Shown here: positions 54,698-63,849 of the stretch, piece after piece
Numbering within the stretch: the first letter of the stretch is position 1
How the letters are laid out: every line of letters starts with the position of its first letter
NCBI GenBank assembly: GCA_021604505.1
Contig: BQJC01000002.1
Span: 496,001-560,000, forward strand
Length of the DNA: 64,000 nt
Direction: 5' to 3'
Source of the DNA: Nitrospinaceae bacterium
GTDB lineage: Bacteria > Nitrospinota > Nitrospinia > Nitrospinales > VA-1
Made by a program: the position numbers and the translations under genes
The notes under the pieces: generated by a model
The model's input: the letters and a program-made list of their open reading frames with translations, nothing else
What the model was told of the DNA's origin: nothing
Database searches by the model: none

Positions 54698-55297
54698 ATG
54701 AAAAGACAAGCGGCATCGGTGACCGGCAACGGTTTTAAAATTTGTTTGGGTTTGGCGGCGGTTTTCCTGCTTGCGGCCTGCGGCAAACTGGTGGGCGTGG
54801 ATGTCACCGTCGTGGATCAGAAGACCGCTTTGGAAAACCAGATCTTGGGAAGTTTCGAGGAATTGGGAAATGACATGCTGCTTCTCGCCTCCGTCCGTTC
54901 GGTGGACGAGGAAGGCAAACTGGTGACCGTTGCTGAAATTCCACCCGGCAAAAAAGCAGCCATCCGCGCCATGCAACGGCAGGAGTTCAACCGCGATGAC
55001 ATTCAGATGTTCAAACAAACCGGCGTTGCGGGAGAGGGAAATGCGGGCCTGCTGATATTTTTTGAAAATGAAAAAACACTTAAAGATCCGCAGTTCAAGA
55101 ATTTTGTCCAGGCGATTATAAAGGAAGAAAACGAAGACCGCCTGACTATTCTCAACAGAACCATTGCCACCAATGAGGCATTTTCCGAAGGGGATCTCCC
55201 CAAGGTGCAGAGGATCTTTGCCAGCCTCAACCGCGACAGCGCCCAGCCGGGTGAAAAAATTCAACAGGAAAATGGCGGTTGGACCGTTAAGAAATAA
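54698..55297 (+). CDS. Lipoprotein, DUF1318-like
   Basis: 199 residues with a lipoprotein signal and lipobox LLAAC near residue 27. The mature part begins VDVTVVDQKTALENQILGSF and contains RAMQRQEFNRDDIQMFKQTG, a pattern I associate with the DUF1318/YdbL-type lipoproteins; this identification is tentative. It lies nine bases after fabF on the same strand, so co-transcription is likely. A terminator follows at 55297-55339. The role is unknown. Confidence 0.6.
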   Translation: MKRQAASVTGNGFKICLGLAAVFLLAACGKLVGVDVTVVDQKTALENQILGSFEELGNDMLLLASVRSVDEEGKLVTVAEIPPGKKAAIRAMQRQEFNRDDIQMFKQTGVAGEGNAGLLIFFENEKTLKDPQFKNFVQAIIKEENEDRLTILNRTIATNEAFSEGDLPKVQRIFASLNRDSAQPGEKIQQENGGWTVKK

Positions 55298-55339
55298 AAC
55301 GGATGGATCCAGCAAAGGGCGCATCCGTTTAATTTTTTC
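55297..55339 (+). terminator. Intrinsic terminator of the fabF-lipoprotein unit
   Basis: AAACGGATG (55297-55305) and CATCCGTTT (55322-55330) pair with a 16-base loop, followed by AATTTTTT. Confidence 0.75.
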
Positions 55340-55408
55340 TCTTCTTGGAAAAAGAGTGCTTTTTGTCAGGGTAAAGATAGAAAAATATCTTTATCCAATC
55401 GTCGTGGG

Positions 55409-55660
55409 CTAGCGGTAAGGCATCTGATTGCCTGAAAGCTGATTGACGATGTCCTGCTCAAACAGATTTTCCTGGTGGACAAACGCTTCGAATTCCCTGG
55501 GACTTTTGAATTCAAATTTCCTGGGTTCTTTCTGTCCGCAAATTTCTTCGTCCTGCTCGACGGTCAAAATATTTTTTTCGATGCTTTTGATCACAAATTT
55601 TTTCCGGGTTTTCAGTTTTTCAAAAATTTCCTGATAAACCGGCTCTAGATTTAGCGCCAT
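55409..55660 (-). CDS. Small uncharacterised protein
   Basis: 83 residues, acidic and helical, with no recognised domain: EPVYQEIFEKLKTRKKFVI, then KSIEKNILTVEQDEEI, then EFEAFVHQENLFEQDIV. ATG 55660 has AGGAGAAGGATC, a good ribosome site, which supports translation. It converges on the terminator of the fabF unit. The function is unknown. Confidence 0.55.
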   Translation of the reverse strand: MALNLEPVYQEIFEKLKTRKKFVIKSIEKNILTVEQDEEICGQKEPRKFEFKSPREFEAFVHQENLFEQDIVNQLSGNQMPYR

Positions 55661-56011
55661 GATCCTTCTCCTACTATGTCAAAGGGCTCTCAAACAGCAG
55701 CCCGCAGGGTTGATGGTGTTGAAACAATGATAGCGTTCTCAAAAATTAAAATCAATCATTTTGCAGGAGAAAGGGAAAGGGGGAAATAATTCAAAAAAAA
55801 TTACCACAAGATAGAAACTGTGCTAACATACGCCGCTAATTTGGGAGTTCCGAAATGCTGATTCGCCTGCGAATTTCCCAAAGGACCCGGTCAGGATCCA
55901 TCGCTCAAAATGGGTTCTTCTGAAACCTCATAACCATTAGTAACTCCTGCCAGAGCGCTTTCTTAAGAATCACCCGTTAGAAACGCGCTTTCGCCTTTCA
56001 CTCCAGCTTTT
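55661..56011. other. Intergenic stretch before the 482-residue unknown gene
   Basis: About 350 bases with no supportable gene. It is AT-rich near the left end. No clear promoter, hairpin or repeat was seen. Confidence 0.4.
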
Positions 56012-57460
56012 ATGCCAAGAAAACCAACTCTGAAGACTTTGATCGACAATTTTATCCAGGAATCCCAATCACCCTTCACTGTGGAAGATTTTGCCCGAGA
56101 GGTGGAGGAGCGGTGGCGAAAAAAAATGTCCAAGACTTCGTTGAATCATCTAAAGCGCAAGCTTTCGGACCATCAATACATCATCGGGACGGACTCTGAT
56201 GATTATGTCCCCTATGCCGCGGTTCTGGAAAAAATCCAGCACATCCCCCTGCTGATTCATCTGGGGAAATTTGAGATCACCCGGAAAATTTTTATTCCAG
56301 GTCACCGGATGATTCCGTTTGTGTCCAGTGAACATATGGAGACGGACTTGACGTTCCTGGACCCGGACGGCGTGGAAATCCCCAAGCTTAAAAAGAATTT
56401 TTATATCGAAGAGGTCATTCACTTTTATCAATATTCGGCGGAGCGCCATTTTCCGGACGATATCAATGTCAATGAATGGATGCCGGGAAAAAGCCTGGTG
56501 ATGACCACGGTGTGGGATACGCAGAAATTGTTTTCCACCTTCAAATGCAAACCGGGGGACGGACTTCTCGTCAAGCTGGTGGATTTCAGCAAGGGCGTGT
56601 TTCAAATTCATCCCGTTTCCAAAGCCGGGGTGAAATCAAAACAATTTAAAATCCGCTTTCTCAACGTGGCTTTGGAGACCCTGCTGGAGCGTTTTTACGA
56701 AGGCCGTGAGTTTGTCGCTTCCTCTCTGGAAAAACAGATTTTGCGGGCCTTCTTTTCACTGGACCAGGAGTTTCTGGATGTGCCTGCCTTTTCGTTGACG
56801 GATTTTCTGGAGTCTCTCAAAGAATTGAGCGTTGTCAGTTGCGAAGGCGGCAAGGTGCAGTTGGTTCCAAAATGGAAATCGGAATCCATGGGGTCTGTTA
56901 AGGAAGAAACTCGAAAAGTCCCCAAGGGAGAAAATGGATCGCTTGAGGAAATTTTTCAGGATCTGGGGCTGGCTTTTCACGAATGGGAATTTATTTCCAT
57001 CCTATACACGGTCATGGCGTCCGACAAGTTCAAGATCGAATCCGTATTTGATCTTCTGTTCGGCGGACAGGGAAAACTGTTTCTCGATAAGAAACAGCAC
57101 GACGCGTTCTACCAGCGTTTGCGAAAACTCCTGCATCGCATCTGCAAAGATCTCAAGCAACCTGAGTCCAGCCTGATTCGGGATTTGCGGGATAAAAGCG
57201 TGGGGGTGAAACTCAGCCTGATCGGGATGCTGCGGTTTCTGGAAGAAAATGAAGTGGGTCTGGAAGACCTGCCTGCGGAGACGCTCAACCAGATCATTGA
57301 CCTGGACTATTTTTGTACCGAAACGCTCAGGCGGTTTGCCGACCGGGAAAACCCTGCGGAGTTGAAATTCGTGCGCGATGTGCGAATGGCGCTGAAAATC
57401 ATTCTTCCGCATGTGGATCAACTGGAAGACGAGGTGTATTACCGGCTGGGAATTTATTAA
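56012..57460 (+). CDS. Uncharacterised 482-residue protein with possible N-terminal winged helix
   Basis: Not recognised. The first ~70 residues (TVEDFAREVEERWRKKMSKT, KRKLSDHQYIIGTDSDDYVP) look like a small winged-helix-type domain. The middle is mixed alpha/beta, with KIFIPGHRMIPFVSSEHM and GDGLLVKLVDFSKGVFQI. The C-terminus is helical, ending LEDEVYYRLGIY. It has no membrane segment. It stands alone, converging on miaB 75 bases away. A short hairpin CCAGCG-TAT-CGCTGG follows the stop (57461-57475). Confidence 0.65.
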   Translation: MPRKPTLKTLIDNFIQESQSPFTVEDFAREVEERWRKKMSKTSLNHLKRKLSDHQYIIGTDSDDYVPYAAVLEKIQHIPLLIHLGKFEITRKIFIPGHRMIPFVSSEHMETDLTFLDPDGVEIPKLKKNFYIEEVIHFYQYSAERHFPDDINVNEWMPGKSLVMTTVWDTQKLFSTFKCKPGDGLLVKLVDFSKGVFQIHPVSKAGVKSKQFKIRFLNVALETLLERFYEGREFVASSLEKQILRAFFSLDQEFLDVPAFSLTDFLESLKELSVVSCEGGKVQLVPKWKSESMGSVKEETRKVPKGENGSLEEIFQDLGLAFHEWEFISILYTVMASDKFKIESVFDLLFGGQGKLFLDKKQHDAFYQRLRKLLHRICKDLKQPESSLIRDLRDKSVGVKLSLIGMLRFLEENEVGLEDLPAETLNQIIDLDYFCTETLRRFADRENPAELKFVRDVRMALKIILPHVDQLEDEVYYRLGIY

Positions 57461-57475
57461 CCAGCGTATCGCTGG
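57461..57475. other. Six-base hairpin between convergent genes
   Basis: CCAGCG, TAT, CGCTGG directly after a stop codon between the unknown gene and miaB. No T run, so termination is unproven. Confidence 0.3.
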
Positions 57476-57535
57476 ACCCGGTGTTAACGTTCGGTGGGTT
57501 TATGGTAGATTAAATCTTTCTTCAAACAGAATTTT

Positions 57536-58930
57536 TTATACTGACATTTTTTCTCTGGGATTCGTGGGCAAGCTCGCCCTCCGCGTAGGAGCCAGCGGCA
57601 CGCGGGTTGCGTGCCCTTTGAGCGCGTGACCGGAAGCTTCTTCCACCTTGACGTTCACAAAATCTCCCGCCTGCAGGTTCTCATGGCCGGAAAAATTGAC
57701 CCTCCAGAATTGCGGGTTCCTGCCTTTAAAAAGCCCCTTATTTCGTTCCGACCGGTTTTCGATCAACACTTCTACCTCTTTCCCAATATATTTCTCCCCT
57801 TGCACCTGGCTCAGGTGGTTCTGGCATTCAATGGTTCGTTGCAGACGCTCTTTTTTTACGGGTTCAGGAACGTTGTCGTCCAGACTGGCCGCAGGCGTCC
57901 CCGGACGCGGGCTGTAGCAAAACATGAAACTGCTGCTGAAACCGACCCGTTCCATGAATCGTAAAGTGTCCTCAAATTCGGAGTCCGTTTCTCCCGGATA
58001 ACCGACAATGATGTCTGACGAAAGTTCGATGTCGGGCACTTCCGCTTTCAGCGCATCGGCCAGGGCCAGGTATTCCGCGACCGTGTTCCCCCTTCGCATT
58101 TCCTTTAAAACACGGTCATTGCCGCTTTGCGCCGGCAGGTGCAGGTGATTCACCAGAATATCAAGCTCCCGGTAAGCCTGAATCAGTTCCGGGGTGAAAT
58201 CCTTAGGATAGCTGGTGGTGAAGCGGAGTCTTTGAACGCCGGGAATTTCTGCGATTCCATACAACAGTTCGTGAAACGCCACCGGAGTTGCCAATCCGCG
58301 TTTCCCGTAAGCGTTGACATTTTGTCCCAGCAGGATGATTTCTTTCGCTCCCCGATCGACCAGCTGCCGCACTTCATTATAGATTTCCCTGGCTTCACGG
58401 GATTTTTCCCGGCCTCGTGTGTAGGGCACAACGCAGAAGCTGCAAAACTTATCACATCCCTTGATGATGTTGACAAAGGCGCTCGGCGGAGAACTTTTCG
58501 GGTTGAGTCCGGAAACTTCCGGAATGGAATAATTTTTCTCGCTATCAAAGTTATTCCAAATAAAAGATTTTTGTGTGTCCAAGGCTCGGTCGACGGCCCG
58601 TGGAATGTCTTCGATATGATCCGGCCCTAAAATGAAATCCAGAAAAGGGATGCGTTTTAACAACCGGTCCCCGTCTTGCTGGGCCATGCATCCGGTGAGA
58701 CCCATGACGAGATCGGGGTTGGATCGTTTCAACGATTTCATGCCGCCGAACAGGGAAAATATTTTCTGTTCGGCTTTTTCCCGGATAGAACAGGTATTGA
58801 CCAGAATCAGATCCGCGTCCTCCTTGTGCGGTGTCCGGGCATACCCCGAATGAAAGAGCAAAAGCTCCATCCGGTCCGAATCCGCCACATTCATCTGGCA
58901 GCCAAAAGTATCCATATAAACCTGTTTCAT
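57536..58930 (-). CDS. miaB: tRNA-2-methylthio-N6-dimethylallyladenosine synthase
   Basis: 464 residues. The N-terminal UPF0004 domain has three Cys (FGCQMN, NTCSIRE and TGCMAQ), followed by the radical-SAM cluster GCDKFCSFC with CxxxCxxC spacing and a C-terminal TRAM domain. It inserts a methylthio group on A37 of tRNAs that carry isopentenyl-A. The start is ATG 58930. It converges on the 482-residue gene and lies upstream of a 410-base region leading to the XRE gene. Confidence 0.97.
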   Translation of the reverse strand: MKQVYMDTFGCQMNVADSDRMELLLFHSGYARTPHKEDADLILVNTCSIREKAEQKIFSLFGGMKSLKRSNPDLVMGLTGCMAQQDGDRLLKRIPFLDFILGPDHIEDIPRAVDRALDTQKSFIWNNFDSEKNYSIPEVSGLNPKSSPPSAFVNIIKGCDKFCSFCVVPYTRGREKSREAREIYNEVRQLVDRGAKEIILLGQNVNAYGKRGLATPVAFHELLYGIAEIPGVQRLRFTTSYPKDFTPELIQAYRELDILVNHLHLPAQSGNDRVLKEMRRGNTVAEYLALADALKAEVPDIELSSDIIVGYPGETDSEFEDTLRFMERVGFSSSFMFCYSPRPGTPAASLDDNVPEPVKKERLQRTIECQNHLSQVQGEKYIGKEVEVLIENRSERNKGLFKGRNPQFWRVNFSGHENLQAGDFVNVKVEEASGHALKGHATRVPLAPTRRASLPTNPREKMSV

Positions 58931-59238
58931 AAGGACAAAATGTAAACGAAACCAGGTTTTGTTGCAACCAGGTTTTCAATCATCGGCGAAAATCGCGAAA
59001 TGATTTCGATTTTTGCTCCGTCCCCGTAACACATCACAGCAAATTCCGTCATTTTCGACAGGGATTTCGATTTCATCGTGTGTGGATTTGTGCACACGAC
59101 CAGGAGGGAATGTTGGCAGGGCAGGTTACCGGCCCCAAATTCAGCCAGTCAATTGGGAGGTAGAGTAAATAAATTTGTATAAATTAGATTAAATTTGTTA
59201 AAATAGATTTTATTTTTCAATAACATATGAAACCTTTG

Positions 59239-59267
59239 TTGACTGAACTATAAACTTGGCCTATTAT
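59239..59267 (+). promoter_or_regulatory. Promoter of the small XRE gene
   Basis: TTGACT (59239-59244), exactly 17 bases, TATTAT (59262-59267), giving a leader of about 70 bases before ATG 59344. Confidence 0.6.
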
Positions 59268-59308
59268 CGATGCATTCAAAACAAATCCATAACTTAGGGG
59301 TTTTTTCC

Positions 59309-59325
59309 CAGCCAGATTTTGGCTG
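59309..59325 (+). promoter_or_regulatory. Hairpin in the XRE leader, just upstream of the ribosome site
   Basis: CAGCCA (59309-59314) and TGGCTG (59320-59325) pair around a five-base loop, five bases before GGGAGG. It may influence translation. The rest of the 59-kb intergenic region (58931-59238) holds another short hairpin (TCGTGTG with CACACGA near 59080-59100) and a direct repeat ACCAGGTTTT near 58951, but no gene. Confidence 0.3.
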
Positions 59326-59343
59326 ACAGGGAGGCGTTGTGTC

Positions 59344-59598
59344 ATGGCTAAGTCTAATAGTATTAAGCAAATAAGAGAGTCTCAGATGATGAGCAAAGCG
59401 GAGCTTGCGCGTAAGGCAAATGTGACGGTTCAGACCATTGACCGCATTGAAAAGGGGAACGAGTGCCGGCTGGATACCAAGCGCAAAATCATACTGGCTT
59501 TGGGGTACAACCTTTCAGAGCGCACCCGCCTGTTCGCTGAACCGGGCGGAAAGAAGGCAATAGGGAAGTCCAAACCTTCAAAAGGCAAGGCGGGTTAG
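59344..59598 (+). CDS. Small XRE-family regulator upstream of the pil cluster
   Basis: 84 residues. The helix-turn-helix covers residues ~6-60: IKQIRESQMMSKAELARKAN, then VTVQTIDRIEKGNECRLDTK. A short basic tail follows. GGGAGG lies ten bases before ATG 59344. It has its own promoter. It is 283 bases before pilM, so it may regulate the pilus genes or be autoregulated; no operator was identified. Confidence in the domain is high, in the target low. Confidence 0.85.
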   Translation: MAKSNSIKQIRESQMMSKAELARKANVTVQTIDRIEKGNECRLDTKRKIILALGYNLSERTRLFAEPGGKKAIGKSKPSKGKAG

Positions 59599-59775
59599 GG
59601 GTTTAAGAGCTAACAAAAGAGTTCAGTGGCACAAAAACATCTGTCCCAGGAGAAAACCGTTTGTGTCCAATAATAGAGACAGATGGTGAAAAATGTAGTC
59701 ATTGTTTAACGGAGGATAGCGCTTCTTTTATTTTTAAAGCCTTTAAAAACAATAATTAATGATTTATCGCCGGTT

Positions 59776-59791
59776 TGGTATAGTGTTTGCT
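59776..59791 (+). promoter_or_regulatory. Possible sigma-54 promoter upstream of pilM
   Basis: TGGTATAGTGTTTGCT has GG and GC 12 bases apart, matching the -24/-12 pattern of sigma-54 promoters with mismatches in the outer positions. It is about 90 bases before pilM. An 8-base inverted repeat (CATCTGTC with GACAGATG, about 33 bases apart, near 59637-59686) lies upstream. The sigma-54 activator at 45454 is a conceivable partner but that link is speculative. Confidence 0.3.
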
Positions 59792-59881
59792 CATTTGACT
59801 TTAACCCATTAAATAAATGGAAGATATCCTGACCGATCCACTTTCTGAATCCAGAATGATCCGAAAATAACAGGAATAGGC

Positions 59882-60955
59882 ATGTTTCTAACAGAAAAAA
59901 CTCCATTGGTAGCAATCGATATTGGCACCCATTCCGTCAAGATGGCGCAAATGGCCGGGTCGCGAAACAAGTTCGAATTGCTCAATTTCTCCATGATGCC
60001 GCTGAAGGAGGATTGCATTGTCGACGGAGTGATCAAACAGCCCGACGAGGTTGTGGATACGCTGACAAAAATGATCAAGGCGGAAAATATAAACACCAAA
60101 TATGCTGTGGCTTCCATCGCTGGAGAAGCCGTCATCGTAAAAAAAATTCGCGTCCCCAGGATGTCTGCGGAAGAGCTTGCAGAAAATATTGAAAATGAAG
60201 CTGAGCAATACATCCCCTTTGACATTGACGACGTCAGTATTGATTTCCAATTGTTGAACGCGGGCACCCTTTCTGCCATGGAGGATCAAGACCAGGAAAC
60301 CATGGAGATTCTTTTAGTGGCCGTTCAGAAAGACTATATCGAAAGCCTGACAGACGTTCTATATGACGCAGGGTTGAAACCGGCCATTATTGACCTTGAT
60401 GTGTTTGCCATGGCAAATGCCTGTGAACTGGGGGTCAATTTGCACAATAAGGGAGTGATTGCCGTCATTGACCTGGGAGAATCGTTCACCCACCTTCATA
60501 TTATGCAGGATGGTCTCACTTCTTATACCCGGGATATCCCCTTGGGAGGCGGTCATTGCACCAAAAAACTCATGTCCAAATTCGACCTGGCCCAGAAAGA
60601 GACGGTGAAGCTTAAATTGGGGAAAATACCTGACGGCATAGAGAACGATGATGTGGTGCAAGTCATCGTTCAATCGCTCGAGAAAATTATCGACGAGGTG
60701 CAAAAATCGTTTCAGTTTTTCAACACCACATCCAACAGCGAGGTGGATCGGGTGTATTTAACCGGTGGCGGTGCTTTACTCAGCGGCGCGGACAGTTTGT
60801 TTGCCCATCATTTGAGTGTCCCCGTAGAAATATTGAACCCGATGAATGGAATCAAGGTCAATAAGAGAAAATTTGACCAGGCAACGGTCGATGCATTGGG
60901 TCCATTATCCACAGTGGCCCTCGGATTAGCGGCCAGAAGGTTTGATTACCAATGA
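59882..60955 (+). CDS. pilM: Type IV pilus assembly ATPase-like protein PilM
   Basis: 357 residues with the actin-like fold of PilM: VAIDIGTHSVKMAQM is the phosphate-1 loop, AVIDLGESFTHLHI the second phosphate region and YLTGGGALLSGADSL the adenosine loop. PilM binds the short cytoplasmic tail of PilN and organises the inner-membrane pilus alignment complex. ATG 59882 begins the cluster, and its stop overlaps pilN by four bases (ATGA). It is the first of the run pilM-N-O-P-Q. Confidence 0.95.
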   Translation: MFLTEKTPLVAIDIGTHSVKMAQMAGSRNKFELLNFSMMPLKEDCIVDGVIKQPDEVVDTLTKMIKAENINTKYAVASIAGEAVIVKKIRVPRMSAEELAENIENEAEQYIPFDIDDVSIDFQLLNAGTLSAMEDQDQETMEILLVAVQKDYIESLTDVLYDAGLKPAIIDLDVFAMANACELGVNLHNKGVIAVIDLGESFTHLHIMQDGLTSYTRDIPLGGGHCTKKLMSKFDLAQKETVKLKLGKIPDGIENDDVVQVIVQSLEKIIDEVQKSFQFFNTTSNSEVDRVYLTGGGALLSGADSLFAHHLSVPVEILNPMNGIKVNKRKFDQATVDALGPLSTVALGLAARRFDYQ

Positions 60956-61626
60956 TAAAAATAAATTTATTCGATTACCGGGAAGAATTAAAAAGAGCAT
61001 CGATTCAGAAGCAGGTTTTAAAATCCGCCTCCATCGTGGTCACGGCTCTGTTCATGATCCTTTTCAGCTGGCTCATAGAAAAAAGCCGAATCAGTACGGT
61101 CGACATGGAAGTCAGGGACCTGGAACAGCAGGTGAATGCTCTCCAGGGGACAGTGAATATGGTCAAGGGCATGCAGGCCAAGCAAAAAAGAGTTGGCAAA
61201 ATTCTTGTGGGAATAGAAAGCCTGCGAGCAGAACAAATGCCGGCAACGCAGATTCTTTTTGATGTCAACAAGGGGGTTCCTGAGGCAATCTGGCTGACGC
61301 ACATTGTGCAACAGACGGAAGCGGAGCTTGTGGCCAAGAAGGTGCCAACCATTTTATTTAAAATTCCCTCACCTGCAGGGCAGCAGAAAAAGAATAAAAA
61401 CCGACGCAACCAGAAACCAAAAGCCGCTAAGGAATTTATTCAAATCATTGGCCATGCGTTGGAAGATCAGGCAGTTGCCCGTTTTGTCGAAAAGCTGGAA
61501 GAGGTGCCCTACTTTAAAACGGTGTTTCTGTTTAAAACTGAGCAGATCAAAATCGGTCAAACGCCAGTGCGTAAATTTACTATTTACTGCTATTTGCCCG
61601 AAAATCCCGATAAAACGGTGACCTGA
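60952..61626 (+). CDS. pilN: Type IV pilus assembly protein PilN
   Basis: 224 residues. The N-terminal INLFDYRE is the tail that binds PilM, followed by a single membrane helix (~25-45) and a periplasmic coiled-coil plus globular part. PilN pairs with PilO to form the inner-membrane platform. Its start overlaps pilM by four bases and its stop precedes pilO by five bases, so the genes are coupled. Confidence 0.9.
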   Translation: MIKINLFDYREELKRASIQKQVLKSASIVVTALFMILFSWLIEKSRISTVDMEVRDLEQQVNALQGTVNMVKGMQAKQKRVGKILVGIESLRAEQMPATQILFDVNKGVPEAIWLTHIVQQTEAELVAKKVPTILFKIPSPAGQQKKNKNRRNQKPKAAKEFIQIIGHALEDQAVARFVEKLEEVPYFKTVFLFKTEQIKIGQTPVRKFTIYCYLPENPDKTVT

Positions 61627-61631
61627 AAATT

Positions 61632-62309
61632 ATGATTGAAAAATTACTGGAACATTTACCTTATGATTTGTTGGAGAGAGTCAAGTTTTCGCACCTCCTT
61701 TTGGGGAGCGCCGGTGTCGGCGTATTGCTGTTTTCAGCGTATTTTTTCACCCTTTATCAGACCACCCACGAAGAGTTAGTCCGGTTGCAGAAAAAAAGGA
61801 CTCAAACAGCGCAAAAACTCGAAAACTATAAAAAACTGGTCGCCCAAAAAGACATCATTGCAAAAAATCTGGCCCGTTCAGCCGGAACGCTTGAGGCCAT
61901 GAAACAACAGTTGCCGCGCGAAGATGAAATGCCGGGCCTGTTAAAAGAGGTCGCCAGTTTTGGAGGGGACCGGGGCGCATTTGAAGTCACGCAGTTTCAA
62001 CTTCAGGAAGGCGGGGTTGAAGATTTTTATAAAAAAATCCCCGTTGCCCTGCAAATGCGCGGTTCGTTTTGGGACACCCTGGACTTTATGGATAAAATGC
62101 AAAACCGCCTGCAACTGGTTAATTTTTCCGATTTGCAAATGACGGTTGAAAACTCCCCTTCGGGAAACAGTAATGCGGAGTCTTCAGGTCAAAACCGTTC
62201 CGGCGGTAATCTGCGGACCCATTTGGTTGCCAACACCTATGCGTATATCGATGGGGCGGAAAACAAAGCGGGACAGGGTTCGGCTAAATCAGCCAAAAAA
62301 ACCAAGTAA
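61632..62309 (+). CDS. pilO: Type IV pilus assembly protein PilO
   Basis: 225 residues with an N-terminal membrane helix (~18-40), a coiled coil (~45-95) and a periplasmic domain with PVALQMRGSFWDTLDFMDKMQ, typical of PilO. It forms the PilN-PilO heterodimer. The C-terminal stretch is rich in Ser, Gly and Lys. It lies 19 bases before the PilP-like gene. Confidence 0.9.
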   Translation: MIEKLLEHLPYDLLERVKFSHLLLGSAGVGVLLFSAYFFTLYQTTHEELVRLQKKRTQTAQKLENYKKLVAQKDIIAKNLARSAGTLEAMKQQLPREDEMPGLLKEVASFGGDRGAFEVTQFQLQEGGVEDFYKKIPVALQMRGSFWDTLDFMDKMQNRLQLVNFSDLQMTVENSPSGNSNAESSGQNRSGGNLRTHLVANTYAYIDGAENKAGQGSAKSAKKTK

Positions 62310-62328
62310 AAATGCAGGAGGTTTCTGA

Positions 62329-63843
62329 ATGAGGTTGGGTTTCATAGGCAAATTCGCAAACGTATTTTTAAATCCGGTGCTGGTGGCTTTAATATCTGGT
62401 GTCATCGCATTTGGCGTCATGTCACCGGTTTTTGCTTTCGCCTCTTCTGACAAAGGAAAAAGCTTCCAGAAGGATCGAAGGAAGTCCCTGGACCGGGTGA
62501 TTCATTTGGCCGGCATCGACCAAGCAGCCAATAAAATAGATTCCATGTTATTTGGGCAACGATTCGACCAGTCAGGATTGCCTTCGGAACAATTTATTTT
62601 ATTACAGAACGTAATGAGCCGGGTTTTTGATGCAGAGGCCTGGTTAAAATCCATCCGCAATCGCATGTTGGCCAACTATAAACCCCATTATACCGGCGCC
62701 GTTTTGAAATGGTATGAATCCCCCCTGGGGAAAAAAGTGGTCCGTGCAGAAATTCAGGATTTAGCTCAGGGAATGACGAAAGAAAAAGAGGCGTTTATAG
62801 GGCAGCTCAAAATTTTTCCTCCTCAAGAAGACAGGTTGGAAATGGCAGAGCGGTTTGAAGAGGCGATTGGAATCACCAATTACACCATGGACACGGTCCT
62901 GATGTTTGTCAAGGTATTGATTCCCTTTAACGGTCAGTTTCAAGGAAAATCCCCACGAACGATCAGCAACAATCTCCGCGAAGATCTGCAAGATTCGATG
63001 AGGGAGCAAATCCTGCAATCGATCTTATATAAATTCCGCCATTTGTCGGATAAAGAATTTTCGAAATACGTCAACTTTGTAACCTCTCAGGCTGGAAGGT
63101 GGTTTTTCAGATCCTATTTTCGTGGGTCCAGAGATGCAATGGGGCAAACGACCCTTAAACTGGAAAAATTACTCGACAGAATTGTTCGGGAGATGGAATC
63201 AGGAGATGGAGAATCTGAACTGTTAAAGGAAATTGCACCTCCCGGCCAGCGATTTATTTTTGTGAGGAAGCGCGATCCGTTTGTTCCCCTGGTGGATCCC
63301 AAAGAGGGTTTTATCCAGGTGGCTGAAAAGGACGATACGGAAATTGAATTCACGAAATTTTCTGATGAGCTGAAAAGGCTCCCACCGATTCCATTGGAAG
63401 TTTATAGAACCATCCAAAAGACGGACCCCAAGCTTTTCACACAGTTGGAATATTATGGAGGGTTCTTCAAGCAGGAAACAAAATTAGCTTCCTTACCCGA
63501 GGGGGAATATGTTGAGGCGGTCCATAAATATAAAGATCTCCTGGAAAAGGCCAACGATGCGAAACCCAGCCTTATTTTGACGCCTATCCAGACGAACTAT
63601 GAATCTCTAAAGCTGGTTGGCGTTATATGGAAAAACAAAGCCATCACCGCGTTGATCGAAACGGGAGACAATAAAGGGCATTCTGTTAACGAAGGTGACT
63701 TGTTGGGGCCAAACTTTGGAGTGGTTGAGTCGATCGATCAAAACAAAATGTCCATTTTGGAGCGATCCCGGGATTACCAAGGGAATATATTGTCGCAAAA
63801 AAAGGAACTCGAATTTATTCAAGAATCCCCGGAGGAGGGATGA
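62329..63843 (+). CDS. PilP-like pilus protein fused to DUF2059-like domains
   Basis: 504 residues. After a signal-like N-terminus (residues ~1-42), residues ~70-290 contain two DUF2059-like units: YKPHYTGAVLKWYESPLGKKV and HLSDKEFSKYVNFVTSQAGR. The C-terminal ~190 residues resemble PilP: RDPFVPL (~315), a proline-rich link, then LVGVIWKNKAITALIETGDNK and VNEGDLLGPNFGVVESID. Ordinary PilP is a ~180-residue lipoprotein with no DUF2059 part and a lipobox; I see no lipobox here. Its place between pilO and a secretin-like gene supports a PilP role linking PilN-PilO to PilQ. ATG 62329 follows AGGAGG. Confidence 0.8.
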   Translation: MRLGFIGKFANVFLNPVLVALISGVIAFGVMSPVFAFASSDKGKSFQKDRRKSLDRVIHLAGIDQAANKIDSMLFGQRFDQSGLPSEQFILLQNVMSRVFDAEAWLKSIRNRMLANYKPHYTGAVLKWYESPLGKKVVRAEIQDLAQGMTKEKEAFIGQLKIFPPQEDRLEMAERFEEAIGITNYTMDTVLMFVKVLIPFNGQFQGKSPRTISNNLREDLQDSMREQILQSILYKFRHLSDKEFSKYVNFVTSQAGRWFFRSYFRGSRDAMGQTTLKLEKLLDRIVREMESGDGESELLKEIAPPGQRFIFVRKRDPFVPLVDPKEGFIQVAEKDDTEIEFTKFSDELKRLPPIPLEVYRTIQKTDPKLFTQLEYYGGFFKQETKLASLPEGEYVEAVHKYKDLLEKANDAKPSLILTPIQTNYESLKLVGVIWKNKAITALIETGDNKGHSVNEGDLLGPNFGVVESIDQNKMSILERSRDYQGNILSQKKELEFIQESPEEG

Positions 63844-63849
63844 GGAGAT

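Noticed and set aside
58931-59343. Possible riboswitch or small RNA in the gap before the XRE gene
   Set aside because: Short hairpins and a GC-rich patch are present, but no known riboswitch consensus could be matched.
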